Assembly: GCF_029407905.1 (NCBI RefSeq)
Contig: NC_073624.1
Span: 114,018,001 to 114,082,000, forward strand
Length of the DNA stretch: 64,000 nucleotides
Source: Bubalus kerabau
Taxonomy: Eukaryota > Chordata > Mammalia > Artiodactyla > Bovidae
Direction: 5' to 3'
The notes beneath the pieces were generated by a model that was given only the letters and a program-made list of their open reading frames with translations, searched no databases and had not been told where the DNA came from. This document shows, in pieces, positions 11,049 through 21,871 of this stretch (within the stretch, counting starts at the first letter, position 1; every line of letters starts with the position of its first letter). Both the position numbers and the translations under genes were made by a program.

Positions 11049-11764
11049 ACCCAAAGCAAGCAGATGGGAGAAAATAACAACAACAACAACAACAAAAAAA
11101 AAACAGAAAATTATAGAATAGAAAAATAATCACACTAAAAGCCAATTTTTAGTGTGAGAGAAAAACAAAAAGATAACAAAGAGAAGGACAAAGAAAAAAA
11201 CAAAATTGATAAATCTATCAGTTTACAATGAACAAACATAAGAGAAAAAAATTGCCAATATCACGAATAGAGGAAGAAATTATTATAGATTCTACAGGCA
11301 CTAAGAAAATAATAAAGAAATACTATGAACAATCTTATATCAATAAATTTGACAATTCACATGCAATTGACAGATTCCTTGAAAAATACTTTATCAAAAC
11401 TAATCCAACAGCCTTATACCTATTCCATGACTTGAATTCATAATTTAAAATTGTCCCACAAGTAAAACCTTAGACCCAAATGTTGAATTCTCTACCACAT
11501 TTAAGAAATTATATAGTCATTTCAATAGGAGTATTTGATCATATTCCATGACCATTCATGATTAAAATCCTCAGCAAAGTGAGACTCTAAGGGAAATTCT
11601 TCAAACTAATAAAGAGCACCTTGAGGAAAAAAAAAAAATCTACAGTCAACATCATAGTTAATGATTAAGTACTTTACTTTCTAAGGGAACCAGGCAAGTT
11701 TGTTTGTTCTCAATAGTTCTACAGACACTGTGATGGAGTTCCCATTTGGGGCAATAAGACAAGT

Positions 11765-11773
11765 AAAAAAAAA

Positions 11774-11832
<59 letters not shown>
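11765..11832. repeat. Compound (A)n(AT)n(TG)n microsatellite
   Basis: A short A run, about eight AT units and about twenty TG units in direct succession. It lies inside the old L1 and is likely length-polymorphic. Confidence 0.95.
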
Positions 11833-11947
11833 GTTAAGATTAAAAAGGAAAATTAAAATGTAGTTTTCATAGACAACATAACTTCATAGTAAATTTTTTA
11901 AACTCTATTAAAAATGCTATAACTACTAAGCAAATTATCAGTTCATA

Positions 11948-12030
11948 AGACCGAGGAGCCTGGCAGGCTACAGTCCATGGGGTCACAAGAGTTGGACAAG
12001 ACTTAGTGACTAAACCACCACCATCAAGAC
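11948..12030 (+). mobile_element. Bov-tA SINE fragment in L1
   Basis: Carries 'GAGGAGCCTGGCAGGCTACA' to 'TTAGTGACTAAACCACCACC', the 3' half of Bov-tA. AAGAC occurs at both edges and may be a short target duplication. L1 text resumes directly after it. Confidence 0.8.
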
Positions 12031-12323
12031 AATATACAAAAATTAATTGCATTGTTATAGACTATGACCAGTTGGATAATGAAACAAAATAAATTATCAT
12101 TCTTAATATCAGAAAAAGTAGATAAATTTAGTAAGAATATTTTATGTCTCTATACTGAAAAACTATGAAACAAAGATGAAGGAAACTAAGGAAAAAATAA
12201 ATTGGGAACTACTAATTAATTGGATGACTCAACCTCATTAATATGTCAATCAAAACCCTGGTAAGTACCCTCCTCCTTTCCTCATCTCTCCCTGCCTACC
12301 TCAGGTAGAAATAAAAACAAGCT

Positions 12324-12652
12324 AATTCTAAAGAGATCCAACCAGTACATTCTAAAGGAGATCAGTCCTGGGTGTTCTTTGGAAGGAGTGATGCTAAAGC
12401 TGAAACCCCAATACTTTGGCCACCTCATGAGAAGAGTTGATTCATTGGAAAAGACTCTGATACTGGGAGGGATTGGGGGCAGGAGGAGAAGGGGACGACA
12501 GAGGATGAGATGGCTGGGTGGCATCACCAGCTCTCTGGATGTGAGTTTGAATAAACTCTGGGAGTTGGTGATGGACAGGGAGACCTGGTGTGCTACAATT
12601 CATGGGGTCGCAGAGTCGGACATGACTGACTGAACTGAACTGAATTCTAAAG
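12324..12652 (+). mobile_element. BovB 3' fragment inserted in old L1
   Basis: Body 12334-12642, about 310 bp of the BovB 3' end. It starts at 'GATCCAACCAG' and ends in the TGAACTGAACTGAA run. A perfect 10-bp target duplication, AATTCTAAAG, lies at 12324-12333 and 12643-12652. A short piece of the C-terminal coding region is still open in frame from 12379 to 12633. Confidence 0.92.
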
Positions 12653-14005
12653 TATGTATGAAATTATTAAATGCAAAGAACATCAAATACCTGAAACAGT
12701 CATGAAAGGACACACTTACACTACTTAATTTTACAACTTACTCTTGAATAATGACAGTCAAAATGGTATGGTGTGGTATAAAGATTGATAAATAGGTCAG
12801 TAGAACATAATGGAGAGTACAGACAAACAGATATGGTCAATGGATTTTTCACAAAATGGCCAAGCAATTCTATGGGAGAAGGAAAATTTTCAAAAAATTA
12901 TCTGCAACAACTTATATCCACATGAAAAATAATGACCCCTAGCTCCTATCTTGTATATACACAAAATTTCAAAATTAATAGGAGAATGCATTCACTATCT
13001 TGGGATAGCAAAGATTTCTTAGAACTAAAAAGGCAATAAACATGAAATGATAAACTGGACATCAAAATTATAAATTTCTACTCTTTAAAAGACAATATTA
13101 AAAATAAGCCACAGATTCAAATTTACATATTTACATATTATACATAATCATGTATACTTTTATATAATTGTTGCACATCTCAATAAATTTGCAAACAACT
13201 CAAAAAGTAGACAAAAGGTTTGAATGGACACTTCACAAAAGAAGTTGTGTAAAACAATAAGCATATAAAGAGATGCTTATCATCACTAGTAATTAGTGGA
13301 ATCAAATTAAAACCAAAAATTAAGACTCACTAGGATGGCTAAAATTATAAACAATTCCAAGTGTTATTGAAATGTACATTTGGAACTCTCATACACTGCT
13401 ACAAGGTGTAAAATCTTACAATTTCTTTAACAAACAGATTGGCAGTTTCTTATAAATTCAAGCATATAACAAGGCATGCGAGCAAGCAATTCCACTCATA
13501 AATTTCTACCGAAGAGAAATGAAAAGATAGGTCTACAAAAGATTTGTCTAAGAATTTTCACAATAGATTTATAATAGCCAAAAATGTGGGAGTTGGGTAT
13601 AGGATAGGGGTGGAAATGTCCATCAACAGGTGAATGTACAAATTTTGGAATATTTATATATTCATCTAATGGAGTGCCATTCAACAATGAAAATTAACTT
13701 ACTGTTAACACTTTCAATACCACTGATTAATATTTAAAACACGATGAGCAGAGGAGGTCAAACACAAAAATGTATACATTATACGAAGCTTAAGAACAGC
13801 AAACTAATTATGGTGTTGGAAATCAGCAAAGTGGCTTTTCAGGTGGGGAATTGCCTGAAAAGAATACAAAAAAAGTAGGATGATGAAAGTTTTCTTTATG
13901 TGGACTGGGGTGGTGTTTATACTGGTGTATTTGTTTGTCAAAACACATACTATATAGTTAAGAACTGTGCATTAATTATATAAATTCTGCCCACAAAACA
14001 TTTAA

Positions 14006-14560
14006 AAGTTCTGGTTAATATTCTTTCCTTTTTTCATCTTCTATCTCACTGAACACTATCACTAAGGAGGAAATGTAGGAAGTGAGTACAGGGTCAAATA
14101 CAGGTTCATAGTGTCTTCTCTCATTGTTTCCTCCTTTGGTCTCTCAATAATTTAGTGCTGAATACAATGTCCAGCACATATTAAGCATTTTTAAGTACTA
14201 GGCATAAAAAGTCCATTCATATATGATTCCTACACCCTGTTTAAGGTCTGAAAATATAGCATTAATTTATCTGGATAACCTCTACCCCAGCCAGCTCATA
14301 TCAGTTTGTGAATTCCTACTAAATTTTTTTAAACAATGTGTCACCAAACTTCTTAGATTCTCTGTTTGTTTCTGGAGGTAGTTCGGTGTAAAACAATGAG
14401 TATCTTAAGTTAATTCTTTGGACTGACCAAATCTGACTGCTGTTTCTATATCTCTATCAGAAGCTGTCCTATGACCTCCCTTTTGGTAAATGTGGGGTGC
14501 ACACACACATCAGTCCTGAGACTGGAAAGAGGCAAGGGCAAGGTGTGAAACACCACACAC
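14006..14560. other. Unassigned sequence
   Basis: Lies between the old L1 end and a Bov-tA. No gene or repeat recognised. Confidence 0.45.
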
Positions 14561-14777
14561 TAGCCTACCCTGGTAGCTCAGTTGGTGAAGAATCTGCCTG
14601 CAGTGCAGGACACCCAGGTTTGACCCCTGGGTTGGGAAGATCCCCTGGAGGAAGAAATGGCAACCCACTCCCATATTCCTGTCTGGAGAATCCTATGGAC
14701 AGAGGAGCCTGGCAGGCTGCAGTCCATGGGGTCCCCCAAGTTGGTCACAACTTAGTAACTAAACCACCACCATTTTA
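14561..14777 (+). mobile_element. Bov-tA SINE, full length
   Basis: The copy runs from the tRNA-Glu-like head ('CCCTGGTAGCTCAGTTGGTG', with an A-box-like TAGCTCAGTTGG and a B-box-like GGTTTGACCCC) to the 'CTAAACCACCACC' tail. The promoter boxes mark a SINE and not a functional tRNA gene, since the cloverleaf is not conserved. Confidence 0.9.
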
Positions 14778-14926
14778 AGTTTTGCCATAAAAGTTATCAT
14801 GGCCATTACAATTGTGTGAGGGTAGTGGGGAGATGCCATTACAAATTTTAAGCAGGAGAAAGACAAGTTCAGTCTTGCCTTGAGACCTAACTATGGTCAC
14901 AATGTGAGAAAAGACTTAAGGATGAG

Positions 14927-15898
14927 ATATTGTGCCGGGGTCCAGCCCCGGTGGATCCAGGGAATTCGAAACGGGGACGGTGACGGCGGGGATCAGGAAA
15001 CAATTGCTTAATTAAACGTTAATTAAGGATATAAAGAGTGGTTAAATAAGGATAGCTCAGTGAGGAAATTCAGTGGAGAAAAGAGGCTGAATAATTCAGC
15101 CAGAAGGTGAGAGAAAGAACGACATGGGGAGACCAAGCTTCGGTGAACAAGGCCCGCACTTTATTTTCCAAAGTAGTTTTTATACCTTAAGTTATACATA
15201 GAGGATAATGGGGGAAAGAGTAGGGTCATGCAGTAAGCCAGGCTTTCTTCCTGCAAACTTATCATATACAAGAGTTTAGGTGATTTGCATCATCTTCTGG
15301 CCTGGAGGCCTGTTAACATTTTAAGACCCTTTCTTCAGAAAACTTATTTTTCTCTAAAGGTGATTAGTCAGGCGCCACCCTCCAAAAGCATTAAAGTTGC
15401 ATTCCTACAGGGCAAAGGTGTGGTGGGCTATAACAAGAAAAAGAATTAACTCAAGGGTCCAAGGTTACAAACATTAAAGCTACTACTTACACCAATTATA
15501 TTAATCAATACACTGCCAGGGACACAGCAGGTAAGGGATATGGAAACTTAGCAGCAAACATTGGCCCAACAAGTGAAAAACCCTTCACCAATACAATTTC
15601 TAATCAATCTTTTAACTGCTCAAAGGAATCTGTATTTAGACAGTTTAGAACATCTCATGCCTCTCACGGTTGTGAACTAAAACACTCTTGTCATGCCCAG
15701 GACAGTCCCCTGTAAAGTCAGAGGTGTAGGTGAGAGCACAAAGCAGTAAAGTAGGCAGACTCTGGTTTTGGGGGTAGATGCTTGAGAATTTCCAGGGGGT
15801 ACTCCTGAGGCTCGATCCTGCCTTTGCGTATGCCGAGCCTCCTTCCTCATGACCTTTGCCACGGGCGGAGTTCCTCACCCTGGCTCCCGGCAATATTG
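14927..15898 (-). mobile_element. Solo endogenous-retrovirus LTR (class II/ERVK-like)
   Basis: The LTR spans 14933-15892 (960 bp). Its ends are TGCCGGG and CCCGGCA, an inverted repeat with terminal TG and CA. A perfect 6-bp target duplication, ATATTG, flanks it (14927-14932 and 15893-15898), typical of class II (betaretrovirus-like) elements. On the minus strand a TATAAAA box (15177-15183) lies just before an AATAAA signal (15160-15165), so its promoter points left. No gag, pol or env sequence is next to it, so it is a solo LTR left by recombination. It resembles the common bovine ERVK LTRs, but I cannot assign the exact subfamily. Confidence 0.88.
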
Positions 15899-17105
15899 AA
15901 AATAGACCACTTTAAGGTTATGATACTCAGTCAAGATGTCACAAGGGACTAAATTAAATCAGGGGATTGAACTGGTGCTGTGAAAAATGTTATTAAGGAA
16001 GAAAAATATATAAGAGGTGATAACAGAAGTTACAGACAAAACAATTTTCTAGGATGTTTCATAGGCTTCTGGCTTGAATTATTGATTGGAGAATAGTATC
16101 CTTTCCAATGACAGAATATAAAAAAAGGAAAACATTATCTACCTGGGATAGGCATTCAGTTCAGTGCTGGACTATTGAGTTTCAAATGACTGTGGGATAT
16201 CCCATGGAGGTTTATACCAAGTCGCTGGTTGGTTCAAAGTATAGCAAAGAAAGCTGACCTGGATATTTGTCTGTTGGAATAACCTGCTTGTAAATGGCAG
16301 TTGAAGCTGCTCAGGTCATCTGAGGGGGATACAGAATGAACAGCAGTGGGACAAGGAAACAATACTGAATAACTTGGACTTTTAAATGATTAAGAAAGAG
16401 ATAAGCCCATAATAAACGTCCTAGAAAGAGCAACCAAAAAAAGTAGAAGGAAGATCAGGAATATTGCTACAAAACTCAAAGGAGAAATCTGCAGATAAAG
16501 TCACCCTGTGCTGCACATTGGCTGATTAGTCTTCACAAGGGTCATTACGAAAACAGATCCATTCAGCCCAGATCACACTTAACGGACCACTTGGTAGTAA
16601 ATGTTATCTAGTAGAAAGGAGAAACAGAGATATAGAATTCTTACCATGGTTGAACCTAAATTCACAAGGTTCTTTCTTTAATATCCCATTTGGTTATATG
16701 GATAAGTTATCTTCAACGTGCCACCATGACCCAACCAACTGGGAAACTGCTACCTCCATTTTACAAAGAACTAACTTAGAGAAATTGAATAAACTACCTA
16801 GGTTTTAAGTGACAGTAAGGATTTGAAATAAGTCGAAGTCCAAGCCTTTTTCTACTACATTAAGACACAGCATCTCTATTACCTCTACCACCATTATTTA
16901 TTTATTTTTTAAAGAGGAGGAGCTCGGTAAAAACAGGAAGTCTGGCAGAGGGAATTGCAAATATTGGAACCTACAAATTGCAAGTCAAAACATTATCATG
17001 TATTCTTTCTTCATAATAATAATGAGCCTTGGGAGGGGATACCAAAATTGATGCCAATCATCTTTGTCTTTCCTTTAGAAAATCTGAGAAAATGTATAAG
17101 TAAAT
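15899..17105. other. Unassigned sequence
   Basis: About 1.2 kb with no recognisable coding region, RNA gene or repeat. Confidence 0.45.
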
Positions 17106-17365
17106 ACAGCTCACAATTACTGAGTACTTGAGCAGTGGCCAAAATAGTTTTAATCACTTTACATGTTATGAACTCCTTTAATCCTCCAACAGTGCTACAA
17201 GATGGGTTTTATTACTTTTTCAGCCATAGAGAGGAGGACACTAAAACCGGAAGGGTTGTGCCCAAGTACGCTTCCACAGCTGCTACTGAGTGTATGTAGG
17301 CAGCAAATCTGGGATTCTGATCTAGGCAGTCTAGAATGTGACTGTAATCAAAAGAGCAAAGTCAC
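17106..17365 (-). mobile_element. MIR SINE, reverse orientation
   Basis: Reads as the reverse complement of MIR: 'ATTACTGAGTACTTGAGCAG', 'CACTTTACATGTTATGAACT', 'TTTAATCCTCCAACAGTG', 'AGAGAGGAGGACACTAAA', then 'GCAAATCTGGGATTCTGATC'. Confidence 0.75.
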
Positions 17366-17694
17366 GCTGTGTAATGAGCATTCAGGGAGACCTGGGAGAA
17401 CTGCCTGGACTCATCTGCCTCAGAACAGTATCCAGACGTTGCTCTGCCTGAAGTTCACCATCAGAGCTTTTTTCCTTTGGGATAAGTTTTGCTTGTTCCA
17501 AACTTCATCCACCCATATCAACTCACTTTTAACTTGGTGTGAATTAGATAAAAAAAAAAAAAAAAAAAAAAAAAAGAGGCAGCTGGCATTGTAGCTAGCC
17601 AGTGATGTGTAAAACGGAGGGACAAAAATGAAGAGATGACGGTGAGATGTTTGCCTAGGGCTTTTCCTGCTTAAACAGTTGCTCATAAGCAGAT
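17366..17694. other. Unassigned sequence with 26-bp poly(A) run
   Basis: Holds a pure A run at 17550-17575, which could be the tail of an unidentified plus-strand insert or a simple repeat. Otherwise nothing is recognised. Confidence 0.5.
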
Positions 17695-18614
17695 AAGAAG
17701 GGAGTGGCGAGGACTCCTTCAACCCTCATTCTGCTTAGTAGATTTTAGAATCCAGGGCCATGGTCAAGAAGACCTTGCTTTTGCTTAACTGAAACAGGGA
17801 AGACCGACCAAGTGATCCACAAGTACAACACCCTGGGATTCACCGGCTGCCTCTCCAGAGTCCAGTTCAACCAAATTGCTCCTCTCAAGGCGGCCTTGAG
17901 GCAGACCAACGCCTCAGCTCACGTGCACATCCAGGGCGAGCTGGTGGAATCCAACTGCGGGGCCTCCTCGCTCACTCTGTCACCCATGTCATCCGCCACC
18001 GACCCCTGGCACTCGGACCACCTGGATGCAGCCAGTGCTGATTTTCCGTATAACCCAGGACGAGGCCAGGCCATAAGAAATGGAGTCAACAGAAACTCGG
18101 CCATCACCGGAGGGGTCATTGCAGTGGCGATCTTCACCATCCTCTGCACCTTGGTCTTCCTCATTTGCTACATGTTCCGTCACAAGGGCACCTAGCACAC
18201 CAACGAGGCGAAGGGCGCGGAGTCCGCCTAGAGTGCCGACGCCGCCATCATGAACAACGACCCCAACTTCACAGAGACCATCGACGAGAGCAAAAAGGAA
18301 TGGCTCATTTGAGGGGCGGCTCTTTGGCTCCGGGAAGTGGGGGGCGGGGGCGGGCGGAGCGTGACCAGGGAGGAGGGCAAGGGACGGAAGCACCCTACTT
18401 AATACTCCTGAGCACGCCCTGCAGATATCAGCACAAGCTGGGGGAGGCAAGCGACGGCAAGCTCCTGGAGACTGAGGCCACAAAACAAAAACAAAAACAA
18501 AAAACCCCCAACTTTTTGATATTTCTTTATAGCTGAGTTTCCCCTTCTGTATCAAAACAAAATAATACAAAAACTGCTTTTAGAGTTAAAGTGATGGTCA
18601 ACATTTGTAGGTAC

Positions 18615-19335
18615 GAAAGAGGAGAGTGAAAAAGTTGGCTTAAAGCTCAACATTCAGAAAACAAAGATCATGGCGTCCGGTCCCATCACTTCATGGGAAA
18701 TAGATGTGGAAACAGTGGAAACAGTGTCAGACTTTATTTTTCTGGGCTCCAAAATCACTGCAGATGGTGACTGCAGCCATGAAATTAAAAGACGCTTACT
18801 CCTTGGAAGGTAAGTTATGACCAACCTAGATAGCATATTCAAAAGCAGAGACATTACTTTGCCAGCAAAGGTTCATCTAGTTAAGGCTATGGTTTTTCCT
18901 GTGGTCATGTATGGATGTGAAAGTTGGACTGTGAAGAAGGCTGACTGCAGAAGAATTGACACTTTTGAACTGTGGTGTTGGAGAAGGCTCTTGAGAGTCC
19001 CTTGGACTGCAAGGAGATCCAACCAGTCCATTGTGAAGGAGATCAGCCCTGGGATTTCTTTGGAAGGAATGATGCTGAAGCTGAAACTCCAGTACTTTGG
19101 CCACCTCATGCGAAGAGTTGACTCATTGGAAAAGATTCTGATGCTGGGAGGGATTGGGGGCAGGAGGAGAAGGGAACGGCAGAGGATGAGATGGCTGGAT
19201 GGCATCACTGAGTCAATGGACATGAGCCCGAGTGAACTCCGGAAGTTGGTGATGGACAGGGAGGACTGGCATGCTGCAATTCATGGAGTCGCAAAGAGTC
19301 GGACACGACTGAGTGATTGATCTGATCTGATCTGT
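18615..19335 (+). mobile_element. BovB LINE 3' part inside CNTNAP2 retrocopy
   Basis: Starts at GAAAGAGGAGAGTGAAAAAG, just after the RT active-site region, and ends in the (TGATC)n-like GATCTGATCTGATCTG. The C-terminal frame is open from 18817 to 19320 (TNLDSIFKSRDITLPAKV to GVAKSRTRLSD), but an upstream TAA interrupts it. It splits the pseudogene's 3' UTR and is therefore younger than the retrocopy. Confidence 0.92.
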
Positions 19336-19411
19336 CGAATATTTTGTGTGTGTTTAGAGAGGTGTTCTGAAAACCCACAGGAACAGGGCACGTTTTCTAC
19401 AATTTTCAGCG

Positions 19412-19687
19412 CCCTTGCTGCTGCTGCTGCTAAGTCACTTCAGTCATGGCCGACTCTGTGCCACCCCATAGACAGCAGCCCACCAGGCTCCCCCATCCCT
19501 GGGATTCTTCAGGCAAGAACACTGGTTGCCATTTCCTTCTCCAGTGCATGAAAGTGAAAAGTGAAAGTGAAGTCACTCAGTCGTGTCCGACTCTAGCTAC
19601 CCCATGGACTGCAGCCTACCAGGCTCCTCCATCCACGGGATTTTCCAGGCAAAAGTACTGGAGTGGGGTGCCATTGCCTTCTCCCTT
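19412..19687 (-). mobile_element. BovA2 SINE, reverse orientation, in CNTNAP2 retrocopy
   Basis: Body about 19417-19682 with a (GCT)n left end and both monomers. The first monomer has lost about 10 bp after 'AAGAACACTGG'. CCCTT occurs at both edges (19412-19416 and 19683-19687) and may be a short target duplication. Confidence 0.88.
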
Positions 19688-20429
19688 AGAACGTGGATAA
19701 TTTTCCTGAAGAAAAGTTGATGCACATGTACACGGCCTCCCACGTTTTCTTCTTTTTACATAGAATCAGCCTTTAATGGGCTGAGGTAGTAACTAGTTAG
19801 TGTTCATAAGATATTTCTTTGGTGTCCTGTGAATTGGAAAAAGAAAGGAATGGAAAGAGGGAAGCTGTGATTTACCAGTTTTCAGAGAGACTTCAGTGTG
19901 TGCTGGTTCTCTGAGAGTTCCCACTGGAGGCAGAAGGGTGCGGTCCCTCCTGTGTGACAGAACCATCAGGACAACACAGAGAAGCTTTCAGACCCAGGGG
20001 AAGCTGTCCTCTATTGGGTTGCTGGTTTTACTTTGGATCAGATTCTATGCTATTACACTGCTCCATGTCTGTAGTGTTAGACCTATCTGGTGTCTATAAC
20101 TGTCAGCTATAATACCTGGTGATCAGCCAAGACAAAGGGTTTTCCCTCTGCTTTACCTACAAGATACTAGGTTAGACTGTATGTATGTGTAAGCACCATG
20201 GTGAGGAATTAGATCCAGATGTTGAGATGTGTTGGCCCTGTGTCTTTTATAGTTGGTATCAGGAGTGTGAACACTTCTTAGAGAATGTGTAAGTTAGGTT
20301 GCTCTTATTTTGCTTTATCTGGTCTTTATGTGCCTGTGACAAGATCCTAGCAGACAGTATCTCTGAATGGATGGATCAAAATAAAGCCAAGTTGTGATTG
20401 TGGGAAAAAAAAAAAAAGAAGGGAGTAGC

Positions 20430-21675
20430 AAAACTCAGCCCCAAAATTCAAGTTTCCATTTTAGCTGTTAATCTATCCAAAAGAGCAAAACTTCTGTCCC
20501 TTTTTATTTGCTTTGCTACTTAAGTTTCCTAAGTGTGGGGGCATACATATTCACCTTAATTTAATATTCTGCTTCTGAGATTGGATTTTTGGCAAACCAT
20601 GACCAATTACCTTTGGTCTCTAGGAAGCAGAATAACAGTGTCCATAGATCTATAGACTTCAGCTGCAAAATCAAAGGAAGCCCATAAAGTCTGACTGGTT
20701 GTTCATAGTTAACTAACTAAGAAAGGAAATGGTCCAATTTGCCAAATAAGAAAACATGATCTGTGCCTTCAAATGTGTATCTGCCAAAATAGAGCATGAA
20801 CAAATCCTATTATCAGTGTTCTGAAAATGATTCAGCTGTATCCTTTATGCCTTTTTTAACATCTTTTTGTCATTTTGGTTTTCTCTGCCGCTCCTATTTG
20901 GAAAGAGGAAAAGAAAAAAAGAACCAAGATTGAAAAATTCCCCCAAATCCTTTTAACAATTAATAGCTCTGGGAAGTTTTTTTTTTTTCTTTTGTTTGTT
21001 ATGTTTTGCTAGGTAGAAACTGCAAATGTTGATTTAAAATAAGACTGTTAAATCTTCAAAACATTTCTTCTATATATCTAATATCATAAAAAAAAACAAA
21101 AGACAGGTTTCCAAGTGGGTAAGAAAATTTTTCAGGTTTGGGAAATGACATCTTAAATTATATCTGTGATTCAAAATTTTATTGTGTTTTCTAGTAAAAT
21201 CACTGTTATTCTTCAAGGAGTGAGGATGAAGTTAAAGAATGCATTTCATTAAGCAGTAAAACTGACTATGGCAAAGTAACCAGAAGATATTGCCTCATCA
21301 GAGCTATTTGCTCCAAAAGTAAAGGCACACACCTTTACATAATTGGCTGTATCCATTTAATCTTTAAAGCTAATGGCTCATTGGCCTGCACCTTCTTCAA
21401 CTTCTACAGTAAGACCAAGGCTGCATGGGCAACACAAGAAACAGGAAGAAGATGGCTCTTCCACTGGTGGCAAAAGCTCTGAAGCCATTTATATCTGGAC
21501 AAAGATGTGTAGTATCTATCCTAACATTTTCCCAACTTCCCTACAGAGCTATGTTCTGATTTTCTTGCTCTAGCTAAGCTATTATTACTGTTAATGTTCT
21601 TGTCAGTAACTCAGATGAACAAAGTTAAAATATAATGATACAAAGAAAACAATTAAAAAATGATTTCTAACTTTA
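20430..21675. other. Unassigned AT-rich sequence
   Basis: No gene or clear repeat. A short T run (about 20981-20989) is the only simple feature. Confidence 0.45.
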
Positions 21676-21679
21676 AGAC

Positions 21680-21871
21680 TAGCAATACCACCATTATGAA
21701 TTGGAAGTCCAAACAGAAACATGTCTTTTTCTGCTTAAAATCCTCCAGTGGCTCCCATATTGCTTATAGGATAAAGCCCAAATTGCTTAGCATGCTATTT
21801 AATGCTTTTTATAATCTATCTGCAACCAACTTTCCTAGTCTCATCCCTTCTATCACCTTACTCTGATCATC
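21680..21871 (+). mobile_element. L2 LINE fragment (target of a BovB insertion)
   Basis: Matches L2 3' text: 'CTTAAAATCCTCCAGTGGCT', 'TAGGATAAAGCCCAAATTGC', 'CTTTCCTAGTCTCATCCC'. The full-length BovB inserted at its right edge. Confidence 0.75.

Larger units (their letters stand above)
11160..14005 (+). mobile_element. Old L1 (L1M-like) ORF2 to 3' UTR, interrupted
   Basis: A degenerate L1 runs on the plus strand from mid ORF2 ('GAGGAAGAAATTATTATAG', 'TTGACAGATTCCTTG') through reverse-transcriptase text ('AAGAGCACCTTGAGG', 'CAACATCATAGTTAATG') and the C-terminal region ('GGTATGGTGTGGTATAAAG'). It then reaches a 3' UTR ending 'AGAACTGTGCATTAATTATA'. It is split by a microsatellite (11765-11832), a Bov-tA fragment (about 11950-12030) and a BovB tail (12334-12642). 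The frame is full of stops and indels. Edges are approximate. Confidence 0.8.
17695..20429 (+). pseudogene. CNTNAP2: Processed pseudogene of CNTNAP2 (C-terminus and 3' UTR)
   Basis: Homology in one frame runs from 17788 to the stop at 18310-18312 (174 codons). It covers the end of the last laminin-G region (GFTGCLSRVQFNQIAPL), the extracellular stalk, a transmembrane segment (GGVIAVAIFTILCTLVFLIC) and the cytoplasmic tail ending KKEWLI, the CNTNAP2/Caspr2 PDZ-binding end. CNTNAP2 is a neurexin-family adhesion protein of axons. Two in-frame TAG stops (18193-18195, replacing Tyr after HKGT; 18229-18231, replacing Glu) make it non-coding.

The last exons are joined without introns. The copy continues into a 3' UTR that ends with AATAAA (20380-20385) and a poly(A) run (20405-20417). 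A 14-bp target duplication with one mismatch flanks it (17695-17708 and 20416-20429). A BovB (18615-19335) and a BovA2 (19417-19682) later inserted in the UTR. Assignment of 19336-20404 to the UTR rests on the poly(A) and target-duplication logic, not on recognised UTR sequence. Confidence 0.9.

Noticed and set aside
14561..14640. tRNA-Glu gene
   Set aside because: A/B-box-like text is the head of a Bov-tA SINE. Cloverleaf pairing and the anticodon arm are not kept, and SINE sequence follows directly.
15645..15893. Minus-strand frames in the ERV LTR
   Set aside because: LTRs of this type do not code there. The frame ends at the LTR border.
17812..18195. 127-codon plus-strand frame as a functional short CNTNAP2-like membrane protein
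   Set aside because: It stops just after the transmembrane segment at a TAG that replaces a conserved Tyr, loses the whole cytoplasmic tail, and sits in an intronless copy with no visible promoter.
17989..18570. 193-codon minus-strand frame across the CNTNAP2 retrocopy
   Set aside because: It is the antisense shadow of the retrocopied coding sequence and GC-rich UTR. It has no family match and no independent support.
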